Assembly (NCBI GenBank): GCA_023435265.1
Contig: JAEYRZ010000092.1
Location: 1-22,186 of the forward strand
Length of the DNA stretch: 22,186 nt
Direction of reading: 5' to 3'
Source of the DNA: Pseudomonadota bacterium
GTDB taxonomy: Bacteria > Desulfobacterota > Desulfobacteria > Desulfobacterales > Desulfosarcinaceae
Position 1 is the first letter of the stretch; every line of letters begins with the position of its first letter. The notes below the pieces were generated by a model. It made no database searches. It saw only the letters and a program-made list of their open reading frames with translations, and was not told where the DNA came from. The position numbers and the translations under genes were made by a program. This document shows, piece by piece, positions 14,709 through 21,387 of this stretch.

Positions 14709-14769
14709 TCGGCGAAGAATGCGCCGGCCAGCGCAGCGGCCGAGGTTATGACCGTCAGAAGGGTTGCCC

Positions 14770-15459
14770 ATGGCACGCCAAACCGCACCACTCAAAGATA
14801 TCCCCACCCAGATCAAGGACAAGGAACTGGTCCGGCGCCGGCGCCGACAGATCGTCGATGCGGCGGTCGAGCTGTTTTTGAAGAACGGCTTTCATAAAAC
14901 CACCACCCGGCAGATTGCGCGGGCGGCCGGCATTTCGATCGGCCTGCTGTACGAGTATATTTCCACCAAGGAAGACATTCTCTACCTGGTCTGCGAGGCC
15001 ATTCATGCGGAGATGGAAGGCGCGGTCACCGAAGCGCTGGCGCGTGCGCAGAAGGGCCGGGGAACCCTGGAAATGGTCATCCGGGAGTATTTTCTGGTCT
15101 GTCATCGCATGAGCGACCATATCCTTTTGATTTATCAGGAAACGCAATCTTTGCCCGCCAAGTGGCGCAAGATCGTGCTGGCCAACGAAATCCAGATCAC
15201 GGGGCTTTTTACCCGGGTGCTGGCCGATCTGGTCGGCCGGGCGGAGTTGCCTTTCCTGGATGACAAAACGCTGGATCTGATGGCCCATAACATTTCGGTG
15301 CTGGGGCATATGTGGACGTTCCGGCGGTGGTTTATGGGCTGCCATTACACCATCGAGGAATATACCCGCCTGCAGACGCAATTTATACTGGGTCTGGGCG
15401 ACCGGAACCTGCCGCCCCGCGCCGAAACGCGCGAGTACCTGCGCAAGCAGGGCGGATGA
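14770..15459 (+). CDS. TetR-family transcriptional regulator 2
   Basis: The 229-residue product has a TetR DNA-binding domain at about residues 26-72 (RRRQIVDAAVELFLKNGFHK, TTTRQIARAAGISIGLLYEY) and a helical effector domain. An AAGGG site lies 7 nt before the ATG at 14770; the TTG at 14764 is an alternative but less favoured. It is divergent from TetR 1 and first in the plus-strand operon with acyl-CoA dehydrogenase 2, IcmF, thiolase and hydroxyacyl-CoA dehydrogenase. A strong promoter with an overlapping dyad precedes it, fitting autorepression relieved by an acyl-CoA ligand. The ligand cannot be read from sequence. Confidence 0.92.
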   Translation: MARQTAPLKDIPTQIKDKELVRRRRRQIVDAAVELFLKNGFHKTTTRQIARAAGISIGLLYEYISTKEDILYLVCEAIHAEMEGAVTEALARAQKGRGTLEMVIREYFLVCHRMSDHILLIYQETQSLPAKWRKIVLANEIQITGLFTRVLADLVGRAELPFLDDKTLDLMAHNISVLGHMWTFRRWFMGCHYTIEEYTRLQTQFILGLGDRNLPPRAETREYLRKQGG

Positions 15460-15511
15460 GCGGCGGGCAGCGCCGCCCAATCCGTCGAAGCGAGTGCAAG
15501 GACGCGGTCCG

Positions 15512-15527
15512 TAGATTAACATATCTA
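15512..15527. repeat. Short dyad before acyl-CoA dehydrogenase 2
   Basis: TAGAT-N6-ATCTA lies in the 85-nt gap between TetR 2 and the dehydrogenase, just upstream of the GGGAG ribosome site. It may be a second operator or simply AT-rich leader sequence. Confidence 0.3.
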
Positions 15528-15544
15528 AACAGAGGGAGAGCAGG

Positions 15545-16699
15545 ATGGATTTCGAACTGAATAAAACCCAGAAAGACATTCAGAAAGCAGTCCGCGATTT
15601 CTGTAAAGGCGAGTTCGACAAGGAACTGGCCCTGGAACTGGAGCGCAAGCACGAATACCCCACCAAGATCTGGCAGAAGGCCGGAGAACTGGGTTTGATC
15701 GGCGTTCACTTCCCTGAAAAATACTCTGGCCAGGGTTTGGGTTGCCTGGAGTGCATCCTGGTGGTTGAAGAGCTCTGCCGCAACGATTCCACGATGGGTG
15801 CCTGCGTGGCGCTGTGTGGTTTCGCTTCCGAACTTCTGCTCCATTACGGCCATGAGGAAATGAAGCAGCGCTTTCTTCCCGAGGTGACCGAAGGGCGCAT
15901 GTTGTCGGCGGGCGCCTTTACCGAACCGGACCACGGGTCCGACATCACCTGCATGAACACCACGGCGGTCAAAGAAGGCGGTGAGTGGGTCGTCAACGGC
16001 GGCAAGACCTTCATCACCAATGCCGGACTCGCGGGGTTCTACTCCGTATTGTGCCAGACCGACGGGGATGCCAAACCCGGCTATCGGGGCATGAGCCTGA
16101 TTCTGGTCGAGGCCGACCGGCCCGGCGTCTCGGTCAGCGATGTGGGCCAGAAAATGGGCATCCGCATGATGGCCACCGGGGAAGTCACCTTCAAGAATGT
16201 CCGCGTACCGCTGTCCAACTTGATCGGCGAAGAGAACAAGGGGTTTTACCAGGTCCTGAATTTCTTCGATGAGAGCCGCATCCAGATCGCCGCCCAGGCG
16301 CTGGGCACCGCGCAAGGCGCCTATGATCGCGCCCTGGCTTATGTCAAGCAGCGCGAGCAGTTCGGCCAGAAGATCGCCCAGTTCCAGGCAACGCAGCACA
16401 AGCTGGCCGATATGGCCACCAAGCTCGAGCTGGCGCGCCTGGTCACCTACAAAGCCGCCTGGAACTACGACCAGGGGCGGATCGATCCCAAACTGACGTC
16501 CATGGCCAAAATGTATGCGGCGCGAACGGCAGTCGAAGTCTGTGACGAGGCCATCCAGCTTTTCGGCGGCTATGGCTACATGAGCGAGTATGAAGTGGAG
16601 CGCTTCTACCGGGATGCCAAAATCACAGAACTTTATGAGGGAACCAAGGAGATTCAGAAGAATACCATCGCCGGCAGCATCCTGGGGCGGGTGAAATAA
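15545..16699 (+). CDS. Acyl-CoA dehydrogenase (IcmF operon)
   Basis: This 384-residue FAD enzyme oxidises an acyl-CoA to the enoyl-CoA with electron-transfer flavoprotein as acceptor. Signatures are AFTEPDHGSDITCM, WVVNGGKTFITNAG, QFGQKIAQFQA and LFGGYGYMSEY; the catalytic base is E365 in LYEGTKE. The ATG at 15545 follows a GGGAG site. It sits directly before icmF, so its natural substrate is probably butyryl-CoA, the linear product of IcmF, or the branched partner. It is clearly distinct from the other dehydrogenase of the window and not a recent duplicate. The gap to icmF contains a GC-rich hairpin. Confidence 0.93.
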   Translation: MDFELNKTQKDIQKAVRDFCKGEFDKELALELERKHEYPTKIWQKAGELGLIGVHFPEKYSGQGLGCLECILVVEELCRNDSTMGACVALCGFASELLLHYGHEEMKQRFLPEVTEGRMLSAGAFTEPDHGSDITCMNTTAVKEGGEWVVNGGKTFITNAGLAGFYSVLCQTDGDAKPGYRGMSLILVEADRPGVSVSDVGQKMGIRMMATGEVTFKNVRVPLSNLIGEENKGFYQVLNFFDESRIQIAAQALGTAQGAYDRALAYVKQREQFGQKIAQFQATQHKLADMATKLELARLVTYKAAWNYDQGRIDPKLTSMAKMYAARTAVEVCDEAIQLFGGYGYMSEYEVERFYRDAKITELYEGTKEIQKNTIAGSILGRVK

Positions 16700-16740
16700 A
16701 CGACCGGCGAAGCGTCCGGATTTGACCCGGCGAGGGCAGA

Positions 16741-16764
16741 GGGCGGGCGGATCGACGCCCGCCC
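16741..16764. repeat. GC-rich hairpin between acyl-CoA dehydrogenase 2 and icmF
   Basis: GGGCGGGC (16741-16748) and GCCCGCCC (16757-16764) pair perfectly over 8 bp with an 8-nt loop. No T-tract follows, so transcription should continue into icmF. It may adjust relative mRNA stability of the two genes. Confidence 0.45.
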
Positions 16765-16803
16765 GGGACAACCGCCCCGGATTCCGCCACAAGGAGGAGG
16801 CGC

Positions 16804-18957
16804 ATGAGCATGCAGAGTGAAATCTATAAGCCCGAAAACCATGTCCGTGTGGTCACAGCGACATCGCTGTTCGACGGCCATGATGCTTCGATCAATATAT
16901 TCCGCCGCATTCTGCAGGGCACGGGAGCCGAAGTCATCCACCTCGGCCACAACCGATCGGTTCAGGAGATCGTCGATGCGGCAGTCGAAGAAGATGTCCA
17001 GGGAATCGCCGTCTCCTCCTATCAGGGCGGCCATATGGAATTCTTTAAATACATGGTGGACCTGCTCAGGAGATCCGGTGCGGGCCATATCAAAGTCTTC
17101 GGCGGCGGCGGAGGCGTAATCATTCCCGAAGAAATACGCGAGCTGGAAGCCTACGGCGTGGCGAAAATCTACTCGCCCGAAGACGGTGCCAGAATGGGGT
17201 TGCAGGGCATCATCAATCACATGATGCGCAGCATGGACTTTCCGCGCGCTCCGAGCCAAACCCCGGACCTTTCAAGTCTGTCGCCGGAGAATAAACTGCT
17301 GGTCGCCAACCTGATCACCAGCGTCGAACAGGCAAAAGCGCTGCAGAACGGGCATCTGGCCAAATTGCGGGCCGGCTTGAAGCAAAAGATCGCCGATCGC
17401 AAGGTGCCGGTCGTCGGCATCACCGGGACCGGCGGTTCGGGCAAATCGTCGCTGACCGATGAGCTGATCCTGCGGATGCTGCACGACCTGAAGGAGATCC
17501 GCGTGGCGATCATCAGCGCCGACCCGTCACGGCGCAAGACCGGCGGCGCGCTCCTGGGCGACCGCATCCGAATGAACGCCATCGATAATCCGCGGGTTTA
17601 CATGCGCTCGTTGGCCACCCGGCGCTCGCATACCGAGATTCCGGATTCGCTGGCCGACGCCATCGACGTGGCCAAGGCGGCCGGGTTCGATCTGGTGATC
17701 GCCGAAACCGCCGGAATCGGGCAGGGTGATTCGCACATCATCGACCTTGTGGATCTTTCGATTTATGTGATGACCAGCGAGTTCGGCGCCGCCTCTCAGC
17801 TGGAAAAGATCGATATGCTCGATTTCGCCGATCTGGTCGTGGTCAACAAGTACGAAAAGCGGGGCGGCGAGGACGCCGTGCGCGATGTGCGCAAGCAGGT
17901 GCAGCGCAATCGCACGGCTTTTGAAAAACCCCCGGAGGCGATGCCGGTTTTCGGTACGATCGCCTCCAAGTTCAATGACGACGGCGTGACTGCCCTGTAT
18001 CATGGCATCCTCGACGCGATCGAGGAGAAGACCGGCATCCGGCTAGAATCCAATCTCAAGCGGCCGCAGAACCGTGTCTCCAGCTCCAAGACGATCATTA
18101 TCCCGCCCGAGAGGACGCGCTACCTGGCTGAAATCGCGGACACCGTGCGCCGCTACCATCGCATCACGGAAGAACAGGCGGACGCCGTGCGGCGCAAGTG
18201 GCATCTGGAGGAGAGCTTTAATCTGCTTGCCGAGGGCGGAACCGGCGGGCCGCTGGAAACCTTGCTGGAACGTTTGAAGGCCGAGGCGGCCCTGGCCCGC
18301 GACGCGATCGATCCGCAGACGGTGAAAACGCTTGAAGACTGGGAAGAGATCCGGGGCTGCTACGAGAAGGATGAACTGGTGTATCAGGTGCGCGGCAAAG
18401 AGATCCGGGTGCCCCTGTATTCCGAATCCCTGTCGCGCAAACGGATACCGAAAATCGCGCTGCCGCGGTTCAAGGATCCCGGGGAAGTCTACCGCTGGCT
18501 GCGGCGCGAGAATCTTCCCGGTTATTTTCCCTATACGGCCGGCGTTTTCCCGCTCAAGCGGACCGGCGAGGATCCGACGCGCATGTTTGCCGGCGAAGGG
18601 GATCCGGCGCGCACCAACCGGCGCTTCAAAATGCTTTCGGCCGAAAGCCAGGCCAAGCGGCTGTCCACGGCCTTCGACTCCGTGACCCTGTACGGGTACG
18701 ACCCGGACCGGCGGCCGGATATCTACGGCAAGGTCGGCAACTCGGGCGTCAGCATCTGCACGCTGGACGATGTGAAGGTGCTGTACGGCGGTTTCGAACT
18801 GTGCGCCCCGAGCACCTCGGTTTCCATGACCATCAACGGGCCGGCGCCCATTATCCTGGCCATGTTCCTCAATACGGCCATCGATCAGCAGGTGGATAAT
18901 TTCAGGCAAGCCAAGGGCCGTGAACCCGACCCGCAGGAATACGCCGCCATCCGGTAG
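16804..18957 (+). CDS. icmF: IcmF (fused isobutyryl-CoA mutase), N-terminal part up to first in-frame TAG
   Basis: IcmF is an adenosylcobalamin enzyme fused to its own G-protein chaperone; it interconverts isobutyryl-CoA and n-butyryl-CoA, and some members act on pivalyl/isovaleryl-CoA. The 717 residues contain a B12-binding domain (1-140, DGHD with cobalt-ligand H26), a linker, and a MeaI-type GTPase domain with P-loop GTGGSGKSS (K214), SADPSRRKTGG, ETAGIGQGD and NKYE (348-351, where NKxD is usual). The start of the substrate-binding mutase TIM barrel follows (from about 560). AAGGAGG at 16791-16797 supports the ATG. The frame stops at TAG codon 718 (18955-18957) in the middle of the barrel. 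Downstream sequence continues in the same frame, so the break is one or two base changes rather than a gene boundary. Confidence 0.9.
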   Translation: MSMQSEIYKPENHVRVVTATSLFDGHDASINIFRRILQGTGAEVIHLGHNRSVQEIVDAAVEEDVQGIAVSSYQGGHMEFFKYMVDLLRRSGAGHIKVFGGGGGVIIPEEIRELEAYGVAKIYSPEDGARMGLQGIINHMMRSMDFPRAPSQTPDLSSLSPENKLLVANLITSVEQAKALQNGHLAKLRAGLKQKIADRKVPVVGITGTGGSGKSSLTDELILRMLHDLKEIRVAIISADPSRRKTGGALLGDRIRMNAIDNPRVYMRSLATRRSHTEIPDSLADAIDVAKAAGFDLVIAETAGIGQGDSHIIDLVDLSIYVMTSEFGAASQLEKIDMLDFADLVVVNKYEKRGGEDAVRDVRKQVQRNRTAFEKPPEAMPVFGTIASKFNDDGVTALYHGILDAIEEKTGIRLESNLKRPQNRVSSSKTIIIPPERTRYLAEIADTVRRYHRITEEQADAVRRKWHLEESFNLLAEGGTGGPLETLLERLKAEAALARDAIDPQTVKTLEDWEEIRGCYEKDELVYQVRGKEIRVPLYSESLSRKRIPKIALPRFKDPGEVYRWLRRENLPGYFPYTAGVFPLKRTGEDPTRMFAGEGDPARTNRRFKMLSAESQAKRLSTAFDSVTLYGYDPDRRPDIYGKVGNSGVSICTLDDVKVLYGGFELCAPSTSVSMTINGPAPIILAMFLNTAIDQQVDNFRQAKGREPDPQEYAAIR

Positions 18958-19053
18958 GAGGCGCTGCGCACCGTTCGCGGCACGGTGCAGGCCGATATCC
19001 TCAAGGAGGACCAGGGGCTGAACACTTGCATCTTCTCGATCGATTTCGCCTAG
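18955..19053 (+). other. Two in-frame TAG codons interrupting icmF
   Basis: The same reading frame continues through TAG at 18955-18957 (codon 718), 31 family-like codons (EALRTVRGTVQADILKEDQG and so on), and TAG at 19051-19053 (codon 750), into the C-terminal part. No indel is present. From memory of the family, the second site is normally a hydrophobic residue such as Leu and the first a non-catalytic helix residue, so each TAG could be a single substitution (for example TTG to TAG). Options are amber recoding (pyrrolysine or suppressor tRNA), recent inactivation, or base-call error. A 7-bp hairpin (18968-18988) begins 10 nt after the first TAG. Confidence 0.85.
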
Positions 19054-19056
19054 AAG

Positions 19057-20082
19057 ATGATGGGCGACATCCAGCAGTACTTCATCGAGAACAATGTGCG
19101 CAATTTCTACTCGGTCTCGATCTCCGGCTACCACATCGCCGAGGCCGGCGCCAATCCTATATCCCAGCTGGCTTTCACGTTGGCCAACGGCTTCACGTAT
19201 CTGGAGTACTATCTGTCGCGCGGGATGCCCATCGACAGCTTCGGCCCCAACTTGTCGTTTTTCTTCTCCAACGGCATGGATCCCGAGTATACCGTGATCG
19301 GGCGCGTGGCGCGCCGCATCTGGTCCATCGCCCTGCGTGAGAAGTACGCCGGCGGAGCACGTTCGCAGATGCTCAAGTACCACATCCAGACCTCCGGGCG
19401 GTCGTTGCACAGCCAGGACATCCAGTTCAACGACATCCGCACCACCCTGCAGGCCCTGTGCGCGATCTACGACAACTGCCAGAGCCTGCATACCAACGCC
19501 TTCGACGAAGCCATCACCACGCCCAGCGAGGAGTCGGTGCGCCGCGCGCTGGCCATTCAGATGATCATCAACCGGGAATGGGGCCTGGCCAAGAATGAAA
19601 ACCCGCTGCAGGGAAGTTTTATCGTCGACGAACTGACCGATCTGGTCGAAGAGGCGGTGCTGGCCGAGTTCGATCAGATCACCGCACGCGGCGGCGTGCT
19701 GGGGGCCATGGAAACCGGCTACCAGCGCGGCAAGATCCAGGAAGAATCGATTTACTATGAAACGCTCAAGCACACCGGCGAATTTCCGATCATCGGCGTC
19801 AATACGTTCCGCGACCCCGATGCGGCCAAGGCCGAACAGGAGTTTGCCATCGAGCTGGCGCGCTCGACCGAGGAGGAGAAGGAATCGCAACTGAAGCGCC
19901 TGGCCGAATTCCAGCAGCGCAACGCCGACCGGTCCGCTGCGGCGCTGGCCCATCTGCAGCAGACGGCTCTCGAAAACGGCAACATCTTCGAGGCCCTCAT
20001 GGAAACGGTGCGCTACTGCAGCCTGGGACAGATCACGAATGCGCTGTATGCTGTGGGCGGCAAGTACCGCCGCAATATGTAA
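19057..20082 (+). CDS. icmF: IcmF, C-terminal mutase part after second in-frame TAG
   Basis: These 341 residues are the C-terminal portion of the mutase domain: YSVSISGYHIAEAGANPISQ, NLSFFFSNGMDPEY, KYHIQTSGRSLH, IYDNCQSLHTNA and REWGLAKNENPLQG are all typical of the acyl-CoA mutase barrel. The ATG at 19057 is two codons after the second TAG and has no good ribosome site, so this is not an independently evolved gene. With the two TAG codons read through, the protein is 1092 residues, the size I recall for characterised IcmF (about 1090). Alone, this half lacks part of the barrel, the B12-binding domain and the GTPase and should be inactive. It ends in TAA, 62 nt before the thiolase start. Confidence 0.88.
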   Translation: MMGDIQQYFIENNVRNFYSVSISGYHIAEAGANPISQLAFTLANGFTYLEYYLSRGMPIDSFGPNLSFFFSNGMDPEYTVIGRVARRIWSIALREKYAGGARSQMLKYHIQTSGRSLHSQDIQFNDIRTTLQALCAIYDNCQSLHTNAFDEAITTPSEESVRRALAIQMIINREWGLAKNENPLQGSFIVDELTDLVEEAVLAEFDQITARGGVLGAMETGYQRGKIQEESIYYETLKHTGEFPIIGVNTFRDPDAAKAEQEFAIELARSTEEEKESQLKRLAEFQQRNADRSAAALAHLQQTALENGNIFEALMETVRYCSLGQITNALYAVGGKYRRNM

Positions 20083-20094
20083 CCGCCTGAAAAC

Positions 20095-20117
20095 CGCCGC
20101 CCGTCGAAACGGCGGCG
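20095..20117. repeat. Hairpin between icmF and thiolase
   Basis: CGCCGCC (20095-20101) and GGCGGCG (20111-20117) form a 7-bp stem with a 9-nt loop, 14 nt before the thiolase AAGGAG site. There is no T-tract; it is probably an intercistronic mRNA element or chance in GC-rich DNA. Confidence 0.35.
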
Positions 20118-20144
20118 AATCGATTCATGGGAAGGAGAAGAATC

Positions 20145-21320
20145 ATGCGCGAAGCCGTCATCGTCAGCGCCGTCAGAACCCCCCTGGGGGCCTTTAACGG
20201 TTCCCTGACCGATATCGGGGCCACGGACCTCGGCGCCGTGGTCATCCGGGAAGCCGTCCGCCGTGCCGGAATCGAAGGCCGGCAGGTCAACGAGCTCATC
20301 ATGGGACAGGTTCTGCCGTGCGGTTACGGCCAGAACCCGGCCAAGCAGGCGGCGGTCAAGGCCGGGCTGCCGTGGGAAGTCGAATGCTTCACGGTCAACA
20401 AGGTGTGCGGATCGGCCCTCAAAGCGGTCATGCTGGCTGCCCAGGCCGTTCAGACCGGCGATGCCGATGTCGTCGTGGCCGGCGGTATGGAGAACATGAC
20501 CAGGGCGCCCTACTACCTCGAAAAAGCCCGCTTCGGCTACCGCATGGGGCCCGGGCAGATCCAGGACCACATGGTGCATGACGGCCTCTGGGACATCGTC
20601 AACGATTTCCATATGGGCATATCCAACGAGCTGTGTTCGGAGAAATACGCCGTCTCCCGCGAGGCCCAGGACCGCTATGCCGAGCGATCCTACCGCCGGG
20701 CCCTCGCCGCCGTGGAAGGAGGCCGGTTCAGGGACGAAATCGTACCGGTGCAGCTTCCCCAGCGCAAAGGGGAGCCGGTCGTATTCGACCGCGACGAGTG
20801 CGTGCGCGAAACGCCCTACGAAGCCCTGGCGCGGATGAAACCGGCCTTCAAAAAAGACGGCGTCGGAACGGCCGGCAACGCGTCGATCATCAGCGACGGC
20901 GCCGCCGCCGTCGTGGTCATGGCCCGCGAACGGGCCGAAGCGCTGGGCTGCAGCATCCTGGCCGCCATCGGCGCACAGGCTTCCTATGGCATCGACATGA
21001 AATATGTGCTCGTGGCACCTATCTGGGCGGTTCCCAAGTGTCTTGCCAAAGAAGGCATCGGCATCGACCAGGTAGATCTTTTCGAAATCAACGAGGCCTT
21101 TTCAGGATCGACCGTGGCGGTCATGCAGGAGCTGAAGCTCGATCCCGCGAAGACCAACGTCAACGGCGGCAGCGTGGCCCTGGGCCATCCAATCGGTGCC
21201 AGTGGTTGCCGTGTGCTGGTCACCTTGTTGTATGAAATGACCCGCCGCAACGCGCGCACCGGTTTGGCATCCCTGTGCCTGGGCGGCGGAGAAGCGGTGG
21301 CCCTGATCGTTAAACGCTAG
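20145..21320 (+). CDS. Acetyl-CoA acetyltransferase (thiolase)
   Basis: Thiolase splits acetoacetyl-CoA or another 3-ketoacyl-CoA with CoA to release acetyl-CoA. The 391-residue length is standard. The catalytic residues fall at family positions: C88 in NKVCGSA, H348 in ALGHPIGASG and C378 in CLGGGEA; NEAF is present as NEAFSGS. The usual MGxGP loop is replaced by KYVLVAPIWAVPK, marking a divergent subfamily. An AAGGAG site at 20132-20137 with 7-nt spacing supports the ATG at 20145 over the upstream TTG at 20127. It follows icmF and precedes a hydroxyacyl-CoA dehydrogenase, as expected for beta-oxidation of butyryl-CoA. It ends in TAG. Confidence 0.93.
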   Translation: MREAVIVSAVRTPLGAFNGSLTDIGATDLGAVVIREAVRRAGIEGRQVNELIMGQVLPCGYGQNPAKQAAVKAGLPWEVECFTVNKVCGSALKAVMLAAQAVQTGDADVVVAGGMENMTRAPYYLEKARFGYRMGPGQIQDHMVHDGLWDIVNDFHMGISNELCSEKYAVSREAQDRYAERSYRRALAAVEGGRFRDEIVPVQLPQRKGEPVVFDRDECVRETPYEALARMKPAFKKDGVGTAGNASIISDGAAAVVVMARERAEALGCSILAAIGAQASYGIDMKYVLVAPIWAVPKCLAKEGIGIDQVDLFEINEAFSGSTVAVMQELKLDPAKTNVNGGSVALGHPIGASGCRVLVTLLYEMTRRNARTGLASLCLGGGEAVALIVKR

Positions 21321-21387
21321 CGGTCGGTTCCTGCCGCTTCAAGGTTTATAAACGTTCGCCAACGGGATTTCAGCAAAGGAGAAAAAG

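Noticed and set aside
15383..16792. A 469-codon open frame on the minus strand
   Set aside because: It is antisense to acyl-CoA dehydrogenase 2, whose motifs and ribosome site are clear.
18043..19953. A 636-codon open frame on the minus strand through icmF
   Set aside because: It is antisense to clear IcmF sequence and has no domain-like features. It does not explain the two TAG codons.
16804..20082. IcmF as two naturally separate subunits
   Set aside because: The break lies inside the mutase TIM barrel, not at a domain boundary. The C-terminal part has no ribosome site, and the 31 codons between the TAGs still read as family sequence.
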